A stretch of DNA of 64,000 nucleotides from Sphingobacterium detergens (GCF_003610355.1 NZ_RAPY01000008.1:248001-312000), one strand, 5' to 3'. Numbered from the stretch's first letter, positions 37,318 through 47,113 are shown. Notes: a model not told the origin generated them from the sequence alone. Program-made: numbers and translations.

Positions 37318-39613
37318 ACTGAAATTTGCTATCGGAATATTGACACTGGGCACAATAATAGCCTCCTGTTCTTCCACCAAGAATTTGAAAGAAGGGGAAA
37401 GCCTGTATGTCAAAGGCAATGTGATTATAGATTCGGATACCATTTCAAAGGAGAATAAGGAAAAGCTTGCAACCTATCTTCAGTCGGCATTGATGCCCAA
37501 ACCCAATAAACGTCTGGCAGGTGTTCCGTTTAAGCTTTATTTTAATAATATGGCCGGTGATTCCGCCAATAAAAACATGATCAAGAGATTCTTCAAGAAA
37601 ATTGGTGAAGAACCCGTTTTGTTGAGTGATGTCAACCGTGAATACAATGAGAACTTGTTGCGGAACCGTATGGAGAACATTGGTTTTTTCAATGCTGAGG
37701 TAAAATCCGACACACTGGTAGAGGAAAAAAAAGCCACCGTAAATTATACTGCCAAACCAAATATCATCTACAAAATCCAGTCGGTCAAATTTAATGTAGA
37801 TAGCAACAGCCAATTGGGTCGGGATATCCGTTCATCTTCGGACAAGAGTCTTTTGCAGGTGGGTAAACATTACAGTCTTGATGTTGTGCTGAATGAGCGT
37901 GACCGCATTGACAATGATCTTAAAAACAAAGGTTATTACTATTTTAGTCCAGATTATATTTTGGTTGAAGTCGACAGTTCGCATCGGAACAACAGGGTTG
38001 ACATGTATGTAACCGTGAAAAAGGAGACACCGCCGCAAGCGAAGGTTCCATCCAAAATCAATAAGATCTATATTTTCCCGAATTACACGGAGACCAGCTC
38101 AGGCTACCAACGGTCGACCCGAAATGCAGAATTATTTGACAGCAGCTACTATTTTATTGACCGGAGAAATACCTTTCGCAAGCCTGTTATCGCAAAACAT
38201 ATCTTCTTCCATCCCGGAGATACGTACAACCGTACAGCGCACAACCAGACGATCAGCCATTTGGTCAATCTGAACAGCTGGAAATTTGTTAAGAACAACT
38301 TTGTGGATAGTAAGGAGATACCCAATGCACTCGATGTCTATTACTATCTCACACCCCTGCCAAAAAAATCCTTGCGGGTAGAACTGCTGGGAAAAATGGC
38401 ATCGGTCTATAATGGTACGGAAGTCAATGTCAACTGGACCCTGCGCAATGCATTTAAGGGTGCCGAGCAATTGAGCTTTAATGTCTTTGGAGGATATGAA
38501 ACTCAAACGGGAGGAAATGCCGATCTGAATTCCAGCTATTACCGTTACGGAATGGAAGCGACCCTGACATTTCCTCGGATCCTATCTCCTTTTGGCAGTA
38601 TTAACCCCTCACGTCGATTTATCCCCAAAACCTATGTCAAGGGACGTTATGAATTCTTAAATCGTCGTAAGGCCTATACACTCAATTCAATCGCCCTAGA
38701 TTATGGTTATATCTGGCAAGAATCGGAGGAAAAGCAGCATGACCTTGCCTTGCTGGAAATTACCTATGTACAGCCTAAAGGTATTTCGGAGAATTATCAA
38801 AGGCAGATGGATACCATTCCCGCTTTGCGACATGCCATTGACCCACAGTTTACGATCGGACCAAACTACAACTTCACGTTCCAGAATACGATGAAGCAGC
38901 ACTTGAAGAATACGTTCTATTTCAAAGGAAATTTGGATCTTTCGGGTAATATTCTGGGCTTAATTAAAGGAGCAGATTTCAATAAGGGCAAGACATTCAA
39001 ACTGTTCGATGCCTACTTCTCCCAGTATATTAAATTAAGCGGCGACGGAAGGCATTATATGAAACTGTCTGAGAATTCCCAATTGGCTTCCCGAGTGAGT
39101 CTCGGCTTGAGTTATTCTTATGGAAACTCGCGGTCCCTCCCCTATTTGAAACAATACTATGTCGGTGGGCCAAACAGTATCCGTGCCTTTGGTGCCCGTG
39201 CGATAGGTCCGGGAACCGTTGCTCCAGAGAAATTGAGCAATGGGTTATTTTATGCTGATCAGACCGGAGATATCAAATTGGAAATGAATACTGAATATCG
39301 TTCTAAACTGGCTGGTTTTGTCCATTGGGCAGCGTTTATTGATGCAGGTAACGTCTGGTTACAACGAGAAGATGTGAACAAACCCGGCGCTAAGTTCAGC
39401 AAAAACTTTTTGAATGAACTTGCTGTAGGTGGTGGTGCCGGCTTGCGTTTCGACTTTACCTTCCTAATTATCCGGACCGATTTTTCCATTCCATTCCGTA
39501 TCCCCTACTTACCTAAAGGGGAACGTTGGGTATTTAAGGATATAGATTTTGGCAGTTCGCAATGGCGCAAAGATAACCTGATGTTCAATCTGGCCATTGG
39601 CTATCCGTTCTAA
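37307..39613 (+). CDS. tamL: Translocation and assembly module lipoprotein TamL (BamA/TamA family)
   Basis: 768 residues from the ATG at 37307, chosen because GGAAAGGAG sits just upstream; an ATG at 37283 gives eight more residues. The N-terminus is a lipoprotein signal with lipobox IASC, making this TamL, the lipidated TamA form known in Bacteroidota. POTRA-like domains follow (about 35-290) and a 16-strand Omp85 barrel (about 360-768), with PNSIRAFGARAIGPG as the lid-loop motif (RGF-type). Ends with an aromatic residue (GYPF), the usual barrel sorting signal. It overlaps tamB by 11 bases, implying translational coupling. Outer membrane. Confidence 0.93.
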   Translation: MRAKLKFAIGILTLGTIIASCSSTKNLKEGESLYVKGNVIIDSDTISKENKEKLATYLQSALMPKPNKRLAGVPFKLYFNNMAGDSANKNMIKRFFKKIGEEPVLLSDVNREYNENLLRNRMENIGFFNAEVKSDTLVEEKKATVNYTAKPNIIYKIQSVKFNVDSNSQLGRDIRSSSDKSLLQVGKHYSLDVVLNERDRIDNDLKNKGYYYFSPDYILVEVDSSHRNNRVDMYVTVKKETPPQAKVPSKINKIYIFPNYTETSSGYQRSTRNAELFDSSYYFIDRRNTFRKPVIAKHIFFHPGDTYNRTAHNQTISHLVNLNSWKFVKNNFVDSKEIPNALDVYYYLTPLPKKSLRVELLGKMASVYNGTEVNVNWTLRNAFKGAEQLSFNVFGGYETQTGGNADLNSSYYRYGMEATLTFPRILSPFGSINPSRRFIPKTYVKGRYEFLNRRKAYTLNSIALDYGYIWQESEEKQHDLALLEITYVQPKGISENYQRQMDTIPALRHAIDPQFTIGPNYNFTFQNTMKQHLKNTFYFKGNLDLSGNILGLIKGADFNKGKTFKLFDAYFSQYIKLSGDGRHYMKLSENSQLASRVSLGLSYSYGNSRSLPYLKQYYVGGPNSIRAFGARAIGPGTVAPEKLSNGLFYADQTGDIKLEMNTEYRSKLAGFVHWAAFIDAGNVWLQREDVNKPGAKFSKNFLNELAVGGGAGLRFDFTFLIIRTDFSIPFRIPYLPKGERWVFKDIDFGSSQWRKDNLMFNLAIGYPF

Positions 39614-39680
39614 AACTGAGTCATACGATTGGGATGAAATTTGAAATCAGTAAATGCTCATTCGAAAATTCACCTCAAAC

Positions 39681-39716
39681 AAAAAAAAGACTGTCTTTTA
39701 GGACAGTCTTTTTTTT
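39681..39716 (+). terminator. Terminator of the tamBL operon
   Basis: GACTGTC paired with GACAGTC, extended by A8/T8 arms, six-base loop. Very strong, symmetric. Confidence 0.9.
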
Positions 39717-40011
39717 GCCTTTTGGTTCTATAAGCATCCACATCCATTAGTAAGCAATAAGAAATTATACCATGATAGTGCCACAAGGGTATCACGATTA
39801 GCATAATCCGGATGAGCGTTTCTATTATCTTTTTAAAAACAAGTTATTCCGGTGAAATTGATTGATTTACTGACAATAATTCGTTAAATTCAAGCATTAT
39901 TTACTAATCCACATAAATGCTCATGAAATATCCATGTCAAAAAACAGCACAAGCATTCGTGAAAATGGACTGGATATTCCATATGGCCATTAAAAAACAA
40001 ATAATTTACAT
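39717..40011. other. Intergenic region before mdh
   Basis: About 300 AT-rich bases with no gene or strong motif seen; presumably contains the mdh promoter. Confidence 0.35.
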
Positions 40012-40950
40012 ATGAAAGTAACTATTGTTGGTGCTGGAGCTGTAGGAGCAACTACAGCGGACAATTTAATCCGTCGAAATGTCGCCGAGGAGATTGTGTT
40101 ATTGGATATCAAGGAAGGATTTGCAGAAGGAAAAGCGCAAGATATGGCCCAAACGGCGGCCCTACTGGGTTTTGAATCCAAAATCAAAGGAGTAACCAAT
40201 GACTATCTGTCTACTGCGGGTTCTACTGTTGCTGTCATCACCTCAGGTATTCCCCGTAAACCGGGAATGACCCGTGAGGAATTGATCGGGACAAATGCAA
40301 ATATTGTCAAATCAGTTGTAGAGAATTTGGTAAAACACTCTCCGGATATCATTATTGTCATTGTCTCCAACCCAATGGATACGATGACCTACCTCGCGCT
40401 CAAATCAAGTGGTTTGCCTAAAAATAGGATTATCGGAATGGGGGGTACTTTGGATTCAGCTCGCTTCAAATATCAATTGAGTGAAAAATTAAATGCATCG
40501 GCCGCAGACCTCAATGCCATTGTCATTGGTGGCCACGGTGATACGACCATGATTCCTTTGATAAAGCACTCCACGTGGAACAGCATTCCGGTCAGTAACT
40601 TTCTTACTGCTGAAGAACAGGCGGAGATTGTCCATAAGACCATGGTGGGTGGAGCAACATTAACGAGCCTGATCGGTACGTCGGCCTGGTATGCTCCAGG
40701 TGCTGCTACTGCCGCAGTGGTCGAAAGTATTGTACGTGACCAAGGTAAATTATTTACTGCTTCTGTTTACCTCGAAGGTGAATTTGGTCAGGAGGATATT
40801 AACCTCGGTGTTCCGGTTGTTATTAACAAAAAAGGCTGGGATCGCATTATTCCATTACAACTGGATGAGGAAGATAAGGAAAAATTCAGCAAAAGTGCTG
40901 ACGCCGTACGCACGATGAATAATGTATTGAAAGAGATAAAGGTATTGTAA
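40012..40950 (+). CDS. mdh: Malate dehydrogenase
   Basis: 312 residues, LDH-like malate dehydrogenase of the type common in Bacteroidota. Oxidises malate to oxaloacetate with NAD in the TCA cycle. Seen: the Rossmann GAGAVGATTADNL (7-19), Asp/Glu of the adenosine site in LLDIKEG, the substrate loop GIPRKPGMTREEL (Arg for malate), GMGGTLDSARF and the catalytic His in IGGHGDTTMIPL (His about 174). Normal length, monocistronic, with a terminator. Codon use suggests high expression. Cytoplasmic. Confidence 0.97.
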   Translation: MKVTIVGAGAVGATTADNLIRRNVAEEIVLLDIKEGFAEGKAQDMAQTAALLGFESKIKGVTNDYLSTAGSTVAVITSGIPRKPGMTREELIGTNANIVKSVVENLVKHSPDIIIVIVSNPMDTMTYLALKSSGLPKNRIIGMGGTLDSARFKYQLSEKLNASAADLNAIVIGGHGDTTMIPLIKHSTWNSIPVSNFLTAEEQAEIVHKTMVGGATLTSLIGTSAWYAPGAATAAVVESIVRDQGKLFTASVYLEGEFGQEDINLGVPVVINKKGWDRIIPLQLDEEDKEKFSKSADAVRTMNNVLKEIKVL

Positions 40951-40968
40951 TCAACATAAACGAGTGAG

Positions 40969-41003
40969 AAAAAAGGCTGTTATTCTAAATAACGGCCTTT
41001 TTT
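40969..41003 (+). terminator. Terminator of mdh
   Basis: AAAAAAGGC then GTTATT pair with AATAAC and GCCTTTTTT across a 3-base loop with one G-U pair. Strong T-run. Confidence 0.85.
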
Positions 41004-41091
41004 CATGTTGCAAAAAAGATTTTACTTTCACAGGAAAATAAGGCGGCGCCAAACTTTTTTTTTAATTAAATTTTTGGCTATGTTTGGGAAT

Positions 41092-41535
41092 ATGACAACA
41101 GTACCTTTTCAAATCTTAGATCTTCAGGGGCAAGGAACACATATTCTCGTTGATGTAACACTTTATGAGCGCAGTTTTAAAATGGTCATCGATACGGGAG
41201 CATCTAAAACCGTATTTGATAAAACCCAAATGGGACATCTTTTAGAGGATCAATTGCTGTTGGAACCATCGGAAACCTTATCAACAGGTTTGGGCACCAA
41301 CTCGATGGAAAGCTTTAACATGGAAATTCCCAGTTTAGCAATCGGTACCTGGCACATCAACAAATTGAAGACCGCCGTACTGGATCTAAGTTCGATCAAT
41401 TATGCCTATCAGCAAATGGATCTGGAGCCTGTGATCGGGGTATTAGGCGGTGATATTTTCGCCGATTATGGTGCCGTTATTGATTATGCGAAAAAGACAT
41501 TACGCTTGCGGGACCGAAAAATTAAGAGTAAGTAA
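41092..41535 (+). CDS. Retropepsin-like aspartic protease
   Basis: About 147 residues from MTTVPF at 41092; an ATG at 41080 adds four residues and the open frame reaches 41005. The catalytic motif is VIDTGASKTVFD (DTG, as in retropepsins), followed by the hydrophobic VIGVLGGDIFADYGAVIDY segment. A single DTG per chain means it works as a homodimer. No signal peptide is obvious from the chosen start, so cytoplasmic. A TATGTTTG (41079-41086) overlaps the first possible codons and looks like a -7 box, which would favour the later start with almost no leader. The substrate is unknown. Confidence 0.82.
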   Translation: MTTVPFQILDLQGQGTHILVDVTLYERSFKMVIDTGASKTVFDKTQMGHLLEDQLLLEPSETLSTGLGTNSMESFNMEIPSLAIGTWHINKLKTAVLDLSSINYAYQQMDLEPVIGVLGGDIFADYGAVIDYAKKTLRLRDRKIKSK

Positions 41536-41588
41536 GCCAGTAAGATATCCCGTACTAGACTGGTAAGCCTCCGGCTTGCTATACCAGA

Positions 41589-41619
41589 ATCTCAATACGC
41601 AATACCAACTACTCAATAC
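41589..41619. repeat. Dispersed 31-bp repeat, copy B
   Basis: Reverse-complement relative of the copy at 27904-27934 (27 of 31 positions equal). It ends at the last base of the MFS stop codon. Confidence 0.6.
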
Positions 41620-42839
41620 TACAGTTTAAAAAGCCGCTTATGGATATGCATCCGCAGGTAAGTATAATAGAGTAGCGCAATAACGATCCCCAGTCCACCC
41701 ATCAGGTATAAGGTTGTTCGGAGACCACAATAACTCGCCAGGGAACCGATCATAAGTGTACCTATTGGAAAGATACCCTGAAAGGCCATGACATAATAAG
41801 AAATAGCCCGCGCCCGGTAGATCGGTATGGCATGCGTCTGAATATAGGTATTGATACTGGAATTTTGCATCATCATGGCAAAGGAAACCAGCATCACATA
41901 GACTAAAGCCATCTGTAACATAGTGGAATGCGCTAGGAACAGTAATGCTAGCCCCATCAGTGCAGCCGCTCCCATCACCTGATAGCGGAGATTCGTTCCC
42001 GATTTTAGCCTAGCCATATTAAATGCACCGATCATGGCCCCCAATCCGGCAGCACTTTCAAACCAGGAGAATATACGCTCGTCTCCATGAAACATCTCTT
42101 TCGCTATCGCGGGCAAGAGTGAGGTATAAGGAATGACGATCAAACTGGAAAAAGTCATGATAATAATCAAGGAAGAGATATGTGGTGAACGTTTGAGGTA
42201 GCGAAATCCTTCGACCAATCCCTCCCAGTTGCTACCTTTACTTAGTTGCACCTTTGTTTCATCCACCTTCATCATCAACAATGTAATGATAACGGGTACA
42301 AAACTGATAAAATTCAATGCAAAACAGACCAATTCACCATAGGTACTGAGTAAGATTCCACCGATGGCGGGTCCCAGCATCCGGGCAGCATTAAAGATGG
42401 TTGAATTGAGTGCTATGGCGTTGGGCAGATCCTTACGGTCGCCGACCAGATACATCATCAAGGATTGTCTACCGAGCACATCGAAGGAGTTGATGACCCC
42501 TTGTATCAGCCCAAGAACCGAGAGCCACAACACAGTCTCCAATTTGAGGTAAACCAGCAATGTCAGCATACCTGCCTGTATCATCAGGCCGATCTGCGTC
42601 AATAACACCAGTTTATATTTCTTATGTTTATCAACAAAACTTCCGATAAAAGGGGACAAGACCAAGGAAGGTAATAAGGAGATAAACTGAACGAAACCCA
42701 ACCAGAAGACCGAACCGGTCAGTTCATAGACCAGCCAGCTGATTGCTATTCGCTGCATCCAAGTCCCCATGAGGGAAATTGCTTGTCCTATTACATGTAA
42801 ACGGAAGTTTCTATAATGGAGCGATCTAAAAATCTGCAT
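41619..42839 (-). CDS. MFS transporter (DHA3/EntS-like)
   Basis: 406 residues with about 12 transmembrane segments. The first block, FRSLHYRNFRLHVIGQAISLMGTWMQ, and the loop FVDKHKKYKLVLLTQ (with the D-x-x-R/K-K MFS signature between helices 2 and 3) are typical of the DHA3 exporter group (EntS/TIGR00900 type). Such proteins export siderophores, antibiotics or other small molecules using the proton gradient. No biosynthetic gene is close, so the substrate is not suggested. Monocistronic; the downstream side ends in the short dispersed repeat rather than a clear terminator. Inner membrane. Confidence 0.92.
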   Translation of the reverse strand: MQIFRSLHYRNFRLHVIGQAISLMGTWMQRIAISWLVYELTGSVFWLGFVQFISLLPSLVLSPFIGSFVDKHKKYKLVLLTQIGLMIQAGMLTLLVYLKLETVLWLSVLGLIQGVINSFDVLGRQSLMMYLVGDRKDLPNAIALNSTIFNAARMLGPAIGGILLSTYGELVCFALNFISFVPVIITLLMMKVDETKVQLSKGSNWEGLVEGFRYLKRSPHISSLIIIMTFSSLIVIPYTSLLPAIAKEMFHGDERIFSWFESAAGLGAMIGAFNMARLKSGTNLRYQVMGAAALMGLALLFLAHSTMLQMALVYVMLVSFAMMMQNSSINTYIQTHAIPIYRARAISYYVMAFQGIFPIGTLMIGSLASYCGLRTTLYLMGGLGIVIALLYYTYLRMHIHKRLFKL

Positions 42840-42952
42840 ATATAAAGATAATACTATAAAAGTATAACAAAAAAGAACGGGAAGAGATTCTATTTTGCAA
42901 AAATAATGATGTAATTCATCGAAATAGATGTGTAATACTGGAATATAATCAA

Positions 42953-42960
42953 TAACTTTG
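42953..42960 (+). promoter_or_regulatory. Promoter -7 box (TAACTTTG) for the aldolase gene
   Basis: Full TAnnTTTG match 58 bases before the fsa ATG. Confidence 0.55.
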
Positions 42961-43017
42961 CACCTATTATTTTGAACATTAGAATAATCAAATAATTATC
43001 ATTCAATAACATACACA

Positions 43018-43677
43018 ATGAAATTTTTTATTGACACAGCGAACCTAGAGCAAATCAAGGAAGCCCAAGACTTAGGCGTATTAGACGGTGTAACGACCAA
43101 TCCAAGTTTAATGGCTAAAGAAGGTATCAGCGGTGATGAGAACGTAATCAACCACTACAAAGCAATCTGTGCAATTGTTGACGGCGACGTGAGTGCTGAG
43201 GTTATTTCTACTACTTACGAAGAAATGATCAAAGAAGGCGAAGCATTAGCAGCTCTTGACAGCAAGATCGTTGTAAAAGTTCCTATGATCAAAGATGGCG
43301 TGAAAGCAATCAAATATTTCAGCAAAAAGGGTATTAAAACAAACTGTACATTGGTATTCACTGCTGGTCAAGCTTTATTGGCTGCAAAAGCAGGCGCTAC
43401 ATATGTATCTCCTTTTATTGGTCGTTTGGATGATATCTCTACAGACGGATTGGCATTGATCGAAGATATCCGTTTGATCTACGATAACTACCAATACCCA
43501 ACACAGATTTTAGCAGCTTCTGTACGCCATAGCGCACACATCTTAGGTTGTGCTAAAATCGGTGCAGATGTAATGACAGGCCCATTATCAGCAATGTTAG
43601 CATTGTTAAAACACCCATTGACAGATAGCGGTTTAGCAACATTCTTGGCTGACCACGCGAAAGCTGCGGGTAAATAA
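43018..43677 (+). CDS. fsa: Fructose-6-phosphate aldolase / transaldolase-like
   Basis: 219 residues, the short single-domain transaldolase (TalC/FSA) size. Start MKFFIDTANLEQIKEAQDLG, GVTTNPSLMAKEG, the Schiff-base lysine in IVVKVPMIKDGVKAIK (about K86), FTAGQALLAAKAGATYVSPF and ILAASVRHSAHI are all conserved family blocks. It either splits fructose 6-phosphate to dihydroxyacetone and glyceraldehyde 3-phosphate or acts as transaldolase in the pentose phosphate pathway; the latter is more likely if it is the only such gene. Highly biased codons suggest strong expression. Monocistronic with terminator. Cytoplasmic. Confidence 0.93.
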   Translation: MKFFIDTANLEQIKEAQDLGVLDGVTTNPSLMAKEGISGDENVINHYKAICAIVDGDVSAEVISTTYEEMIKEGEALAALDSKIVVKVPMIKDGVKAIKYFSKKGIKTNCTLVFTAGQALLAAKAGATYVSPFIGRLDDISTDGLALIEDIRLIYDNYQYPTQILAASVRHSAHILGCAKIGADVMTGPLSAMLALLKHPLTDSGLATFLADHAKAAGK

Positions 43678-43705
43678 AATAGACTATACTTCGGTATAGG
43701 TTTTG

Positions 43706-43752
43706 AACCGATAAGGGGAAGATGACAATAATCTTAACCTTATCGGTTTTCT
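43706..43752 (+). terminator. Hairpin terminator after fsa
   Basis: AACCGATAAGG pairs with CCTTATCGGTT (11 bp) around a 21-base loop, then TTCTT. Confidence 0.7.
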
Positions 43753-43769
43753 TATGTGGATAAATTCCG

Positions 43770-43777
43770 TATTTTTG
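43770..43777 (+). promoter_or_regulatory. Promoter -7 box (TATTTTTG) for the Fur-family gene
   Basis: Full TAnnTTTG match 32 bases before the ATG. Confidence 0.5.
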
Positions 43778-43808
43778 TAATTGATCTAAGGTTATAACGA
43801 ATAAGTCC

Positions 43809-44237
43809 ATGGAACAATCCAACACTGTATATCCAGAAATTCTGAAACGAAATAGTTTAAAAATCACCCAACCCCGGTTAAAGGTGCTTGAAATTATTTC
43901 AACGAAAGATTCGGCTATTTCGCAGCCGGAACTGGAGAAATTGTTGGGTAAGGATATCGACCGTGTGACATTGTATCGTGTATTGGCCAGTTTTGAGGAA
44001 AAGGGTATTATCCATAAGATCTTTGATCTACACGGAACCGCTACCTATGCCATGTGTTCCACCAACTGTTCCGAACATGACCATCATGACCAACATGTGC
44101 ATTTCATCTGTCGGGTATGCAACTCGGTCTATTGTCTGGACGAAATTACATTGCCAAAAGTATCTATCCCCGATGGATTTAGCTTGGAGGCGATTGCCGT
44201 TAACGCGCTCGGCGTATGTAATCATTGTAAAAAATAA
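43809..44237 (+). CDS. Fur family transcriptional regulator
   Basis: 142 residues. The N-terminal winged helix includes LKRNSLKITQPRLKVLEIIS and DRVTLYRVLASFEEKGIIHKI (recognition helix). The C-terminal dimerisation domain has a His/Cys-rich metal site (CSEHDHHDQHVHFICRVCNSVYCLDE) and ends with a second CxxC (CNHCKK), the structural zinc pair. Fur-family repressors use iron, zinc, manganese or peroxide; which one cannot be told here, though the duplicate Cys-x-x-Cys fits Fur/Zur. Its own targets are not obvious in the window. Cytoplasmic, monocistronic. Confidence 0.93.
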   Translation: MEQSNTVYPEILKRNSLKITQPRLKVLEIISTKDSAISQPELEKLLGKDIDRVTLYRVLASFEEKGIIHKIFDLHGTATYAMCSTNCSEHDHHDQHVHFICRVCNSVYCLDEITLPKVSIPDGFSLEAIAVNALGVCNHCKK

Positions 44238-44494
44238 ATCAAACCTACAGCTTCAAAACAATTTTCCGCTTGATCTGTCTATAATTTGGAAATCGGATTC
44301 ACTCCGATTAGCTCGGCTATTGTACGGGTGAATGCTGATTTTTTTGTACCTTGTATCAATAGCGTAATCATACTGAAGAATGATTGCGCATAGCATTGGT
44401 TTATTGTACCTACGGGGTAATAACCGCTATTCGACACACTAGCTATCATACAAATGACTTGATGGCTAATACAAATGAGTAAATAATAAAACGA

Positions 44495-46627
44495 ATGAAG
44501 ACAAGAAAAGATAATCCCTATAAAGAGGTATTAACCCAACTGATCATCGATATTTTCGAAAAATCAGGAAACAAGCCCCTCAACTATAAACAAGTTTCTT
44601 CCAAATTGAATCTGACGGACAACGATTCCAAAGTTGCCATTGCCGATATTTTACAGGAAAATGTACGAAGCGGACTTTTTGTGGAAGTAGAGCGCGGAAA
44701 ATTTAATCTGAAACAAATTAAAGTATATGTCACCGGAAAAGTGGATATGACAGCAGATGGTTCCGCTTATATTATCCCTGAGGATGAATTTGAAAACGAT
44801 ATTTATATTGCGCCGCGTAAACTAAGACAAGCCCTGCATGGCGATATTGTCAAAGTACACACTTTTGAGAAAAGAAAAGGTGGTCGCAAAAAAGAAGGTG
44901 AAGTTATTGAAATCCTACAGCGGGCCAAAACCGACTTTACCGGAACAATCAGCATTTCAAACAATTTCGCATTTTTTATCGCCGATGATCGCAAGATGTT
45001 GCACGATATCTTTATTCCACTGGACAACCTGAATGGTGCCAAGGACAAAGAGAAAGTTGTGGTTTCGATCATTGATTGGCCAAGTGGCAGTAAGAATCCG
45101 GTAGGAACGGTCAAACATGTTCTGGGTGTCAAAGGCGAAAACAACACCGAGATGAATGCGATCTTGGCAGACTACGGCTTCCCATTGGAATTCCCGAAGA
45201 AGGTAGAAGAAGAAGCCAATAAAATCACGGAGAAAATCAGCAAGGAAGAGATTGCCAAAAGACGTGATTTCAGAGGGGTCACCACATTTACAATTGACCC
45301 TGCAGATGCCAAAGATTTTGACGATGCCATATCTTTCCAAAAGCTGGAGAATGGCAATTACGAGATCGGTGTACATATTGCCGATGTATCGCATTTTGTG
45401 ATTCCGGATACCGAGTTGGATAAAGAAGCTTTTAACCGTGCGACATCAGTCTACTTGGTTGACCGTGTTATTCCAATGCTTCCGGAACGTTTGTCCAATG
45501 GCGTATGTTCATTACGCCCACATGAAGACAAACTTTGTTTTTCGGCAGTATTCGAAATGGACGAAAAAGCTACTATTCATGAGCAATGGTTTGGCCGCAC
45601 GATTATCCATTCGGACAGACGGTTTAGTTATGAGGAGGCACAGGAAGTTATCGAGACGAAATCCGGTGATTTCAGCCATGAGATCTTAAAATTGAACGAG
45701 CTCGCTTATATCCTTCGTGAACGTAAGTTTAAAAATGGAGCAATTTCCTTTGAAAGTGAGGAGGTTAAATTCACTTTGGATGAGAATGGCAAACCTACAG
45801 GTGTATATACCAAAGTACGTAAAGATGCCCACAAGTTGATCGAAGATTTTATGTTGTTGGCCAACCGCAAAGTGGCTGAGTATATCGGTAAGCAAGGCCG
45901 TGGTAAAAACAAATTAACGTTTGTATACCGATACCACGATGTTCCGAACCCAGAGACGTTGACTACATTTTCGCAATTTGCGGCACGTTTTGGCCACAAG
46001 TTAACCATTAAAACAGACAAGGAAACTGCGAAATCCCTCAATGCGATAATGACGAAGATCGAAGGTAGCAAGGAACAAAATATGCTGACCTCCCTGGCGG
46101 TGCGTTCAATGGCCAAGGCAATCTATACAACGAAGAAAACAAGCCACTATGGATTGGCATTTGACTATTATACCCATTTCACCTCCCCTATCCGTCGATA
46201 TCCGGATGTGATGGTGCACCGTCTTTTGCAGTTCTACCTGGATGGTGGTACAAAGGTCAATGCCGAGCACTACGAGAAAATGTCGGAACACTCTTCACAA
46301 ATGGAGAAAAAGGCAGCGGAAGCGGAACGCGCATCCATCAAATACAAACAAGCGGAATACCTGCAAGATCAGATCGGTACAGAATATACGGGTATCGTAT
46401 CGGGTGTGACCGAATGGGGTATGTATGTGGAGATTGAGGAGAACAAGTGTGAGGGTATGGTACGTTTACGTGATATCACGGATGATTTCTATGTGCTAGA
46501 TGAGAAGAACTATGCCATTATTGGCCAACGGAAGAAAAAGAAATTCCAATTGGGTGATGAGGTTCAGATCCGTGTGAAGAAAGTAGATCTGGATAAACGG
46601 CAGATTGATTTTACGTTGTTGTCGTAA
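44495..46627 (+). CDS. rnr: Ribonuclease R
   Basis: 710 residues. 3'-to-5' exoribonuclease that digests structured RNA. Domains in order: N-terminal winged-helix-like (about 1-70), cold-shock OB domains (about 75-230), the RNB catalytic core with TIDPADAKDFDDAISF (conserved Asp residues for Mg2+) at about 268-283, and the C-terminal S1 domain (about 625-708, GIVSGVTEWGMYVEIEE). Complete and of usual length for the phylum. Monocistronic, followed by a strong terminator. Cytoplasmic. Confidence 0.96.
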   Translation: MKTRKDNPYKEVLTQLIIDIFEKSGNKPLNYKQVSSKLNLTDNDSKVAIADILQENVRSGLFVEVERGKFNLKQIKVYVTGKVDMTADGSAYIIPEDEFENDIYIAPRKLRQALHGDIVKVHTFEKRKGGRKKEGEVIEILQRAKTDFTGTISISNNFAFFIADDRKMLHDIFIPLDNLNGAKDKEKVVVSIIDWPSGSKNPVGTVKHVLGVKGENNTEMNAILADYGFPLEFPKKVEEEANKITEKISKEEIAKRRDFRGVTTFTIDPADAKDFDDAISFQKLENGNYEIGVHIADVSHFVIPDTELDKEAFNRATSVYLVDRVIPMLPERLSNGVCSLRPHEDKLCFSAVFEMDEKATIHEQWFGRTIIHSDRRFSYEEAQEVIETKSGDFSHEILKLNELAYILRERKFKNGAISFESEEVKFTLDENGKPTGVYTKVRKDAHKLIEDFMLLANRKVAEYIGKQGRGKNKLTFVYRYHDVPNPETLTTFSQFAARFGHKLTIKTDKETAKSLNAIMTKIEGSKEQNMLTSLAVRSMAKAIYTTKKTSHYGLAFDYYTHFTSPIRRYPDVMVHRLLQFYLDGGTKVNAEHYEKMSEHSSQMEKKAAEAERASIKYKQAEYLQDQIGTEYTGIVSGVTEWGMYVEIEENKCEGMVRLRDITDDFYVLDEKNYAIIGQRKKKKFQLGDEVQIRVKKVDLDKRQIDFTLLS

Positions 46628-46641
46628 TACAATCTAGTTAG

Positions 46642-46686
46642 ACATAAAAAAAACGTATCAGCGTTACTGATACGTTTTTTTTATGT
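46642..46686. terminator. Bidirectional terminator between rnr and the small lipoprotein
   Basis: Perfect 20-bp stem (ACATAAAAAAAACGTATCAG with its complement) and a 5-base loop; symmetrical A/T arms serve both converging genes. Confidence 0.9.
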
Positions 46687-46702
46687 GTTGTATTGAAGAA
46701 GC

Positions 46703-47113
46703 TTATTGTTTGGTTCCATCAAATTTAAAAGTTGTTTCACCCTCAGCTAACGGCTTAGATAAATAGCTAACAGTCTTGTTTTTAATCTCGTACAAAAACA
46801 TTGCTCCGGGTTCGGTAGCTGCTGATTGTATCGAATAATCCGCACTATTTGTTACGCTAAATTCACGAGAAGGCAGTTTCAATGAACTATCTTCCACCTC
46901 AACTTTAATACGATTATCACCCACTTTGGTTACTTTAATGGTCTTATTAAACTTCTCACCAACTCCTACGATATCCAAACTTCCTTTATACGTTCCCACT
47001 GCTGCATCGATGCTTCCACCTGTCTGAGGTTGATTATCATCATCTTTAGAACATCCCACGAAAGCGAACGCTACCAGCGCCAATACTACTGCATACATTA
47101 ATTTCATTTTCAT
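46703..47113 (-). CDS. Small secreted lipoprotein, unknown function
   Basis: 136 residues. Signal peptide with lipobox (FAFVGC, Cys at about 21), then an acidic linker (SKDDDNQPQTGGS) and a single beta-rich domain (GTYKGSLDIVGVGEKFNKTIKV-type strands). I do not recognise a named family; similar small lipoproteins with a calycin-like barrel are common in Bacteroidota. The DDD stretch after Cys fits the lipoprotein export signal seen in this phylum for surface display, so it may face outward. An alternative start two codons downstream is possible. Confidence 0.78.
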   Translation of the reverse strand: MKMKLMYAVVLALVAFAFVGCSKDDDNQPQTGGSIDAAVGTYKGSLDIVGVGEKFNKTIKVTKVGDNRIKVEVEDSSLKLPSREFSVTNSADYSIQSAATEPGAMFLYEIKNKTVSYLSKPLAEGETTFKFDGTKQ

